Origin: an uncultured Oscillospiraceae bacterium
GTDB taxonomy: Bacteria; Bacillota; Clostridia; Oscillospirales; Oscillospiraceae
DNA length: 14,213 bases
Direction: 5' to 3'
Assembly: GCA_905234005.1 (NCBI GenBank)
Contig: CAJOFW010000028.1
Location: forward strand, 1 to 14,213
Both the position numbers and the translations under genes were made by a program. Under the pieces are notes generated by a model that was not told the DNA's origin, did no database searches, and worked only from the letters and a program-made list of their open reading frames with translations. This document shows positions 13,811 to 14,213 of the stretch, piece after piece; positions within the stretch are counted from its first letter, which is position 1; each line of letters starts with the position of its first letter.

Positions 13811-13880
13811 CTTTTCGGCACCCGCTTCGCCGGGCTGCCGAAAAGCGCGGTTTCCGGCAAAAATGACTGGCAAAGCGCCT
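13811..13880 (-). repeat. Dispersed mosaic intergenic repeat, copy 2 (inverted)
   Basis: On the minus strand, module A (13836-13880) shares a 31-bp identical block with 2041-2071 and the preceding AGGCGCTT; module B (13811-13834) resembles 2130-2153. Here the modules are joined with one base between. CTTTTCGGCA (13811-13820) also pairs with TGCCGAAAAG (13836-13845), making a 14-bp stem with the inner CCCG/CGGG. The same 13836-13845 arm can instead pair with 13851-13859. Copies at unrelated loci and in opposite orientations indicate a noncoding repeat family. Confidence 0.7.
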
Positions 13881-13961
13881 GCGGGCGCAAGCTTGACCGA
13901 GACAACAGGGGATTCTGAATCCGTTACCGGATATTTATTATGAGAGGAAGAGTTCAATACG

Positions 13962-14213
13962 ATGGCAGAGCGATACGCCCCCCCGGCGGGGGTTACGATA
14001 CAATCCGAACAGGACGGCGACGTCCTGCGCTTTACGATCACCGCGCCGCTGCCGTGTCCTGCGGGGCAGGCGCGGTGTCTCGCGGTCGTCGCTGCGCTGT
14101 GGGTGCGTGACGCCCTCGGCGGCGACGCCGTCATCCACTGGCCGAACGACGTGCTGTCCGGCGGGGAGCGTGTCTGCGCCGTGACCTGCCGTGCGGCCGG
14201 GGAGACCCTGCTC
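13962..14213 (+). CDS. Biotin-protein-ligase-like protein, N-terminal part, possibly degenerate
   Basis: The first 84 residues are visible; the frame is open to the right edge. The stretch VLRFTITAPLPCPAGQARCL, then a helix LAVVAALWVRDALGG and IHWPNDVLSGGERVCAV (58-74), matches the middle of the BirA/biotin-protein-ligase catalytic core, where KWPND-[IVL]-L-x-x-x-x-K-[IV]-AG is the hallmark. Two expected features are missing: the GRGRxGR biotin-binding loop, normally about 65 residues before WPND, has no room in the 59 residues present, and the catalytic Lys before WPND is His59. An in-frame TGA at 13940-13942 rules out a longer start; GAGAGGAAG lies 12-20 nt upstream of the ATG. The place after pyc, a biotin enzyme, supports a biotin-related origin. 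It could be a pseudo-enzyme, a remnant, or a distinct subfamily. Confidence 0.6.
   Translation, partial: MAERYAPPAGVTIQSEQDGDVLRFTITAPLPCPAGQARCLAVVAALWVRDALGGDAVIHWPNDVLSGGERVCAVTCRAAGETLL

Noticed and set aside
1..14213. A defence, phage, toxin-antitoxin or secondary-metabolite system
   Set aside because: No integrase, transposase, nuclease-effector pair, toxin or biosynthetic gene is recognisable; gene content is mostly core metabolism, transport and surface protein.

Overview
The window reads as a chromosomal segment of a high-GC member of the Clostridia, most likely an Oscillospiraceae-type gut anaerobe. The grounds are purine-rich Shine-Dalgarno sites, a BspA-like leucine-rich-repeat protein carrying three S-layer-homology domains, and the mix of pyruvate carboxylase, NrdR, HI0933-type and COG2509-type flavoproteins and a YetF-like DUF421 protein. 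This placement comes from protein style only; no rRNA or other marker gene is present.

Layout. The left edge holds the start of an XRE/Cro-type repressor gene on the minus strand. It is divergent from a gene for a secreted LRR/SLH surface protein (373-2007). Between them, two near-identical 19-bp sites 40 bp apart overlap the -35 and -10 of the surface-protein promoter. A 332-bp spacer (2008-2339) carries a dispersed repeat, tandem repeats, hairpins and a strong promoter that drives a beta-CASP metallo-beta-lactamase-fold RNase-like gene (2340-3947). This gene converges on a minus-strand set: a 71-aa orphan protein (7077-7292), an HI0933/BaiN-family flavoprotein (5724-6986) and a COG2509-family flavoprotein (4153-5727). 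The two flavoprotein genes overlap by ATGA. The second has a frameshifted C-terminus that destroys its expected FAD-binding motif.

Divergent from the orphan gene is a MATE efflux transporter (7425-8795), followed by nrdR (8911-9387). nrdR converges with a DUF421 membrane-protein gene (9384-10076) with a 4-bp overlap of the stop codons. A 242-bp divergent spacer leads to pyc (10319-13759), a complete pyruvate carboxylase with its own promoter and terminator. The right edge holds the start of a biotin-ligase-like gene (from 13962). What is visible of it lacks the usual biotin-binding loop and has His in place of the catalytic Lys before WPND. It sits naturally beside biotin-dependent pyc but may be degenerate.

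Most genes are housekeeping or common accessory functions, and I see no phage, IS, CRISPR, defence island or RNA genes. The points most worth a second look are the paired operators, the mosaic intergenic repeat found in two inverted copies 11.7 kb apart, the frameshift in the second flavoprotein, the orphan 71-aa gene with its own consensus promoter, and the biotin-ligase-like gene without its signature residues.
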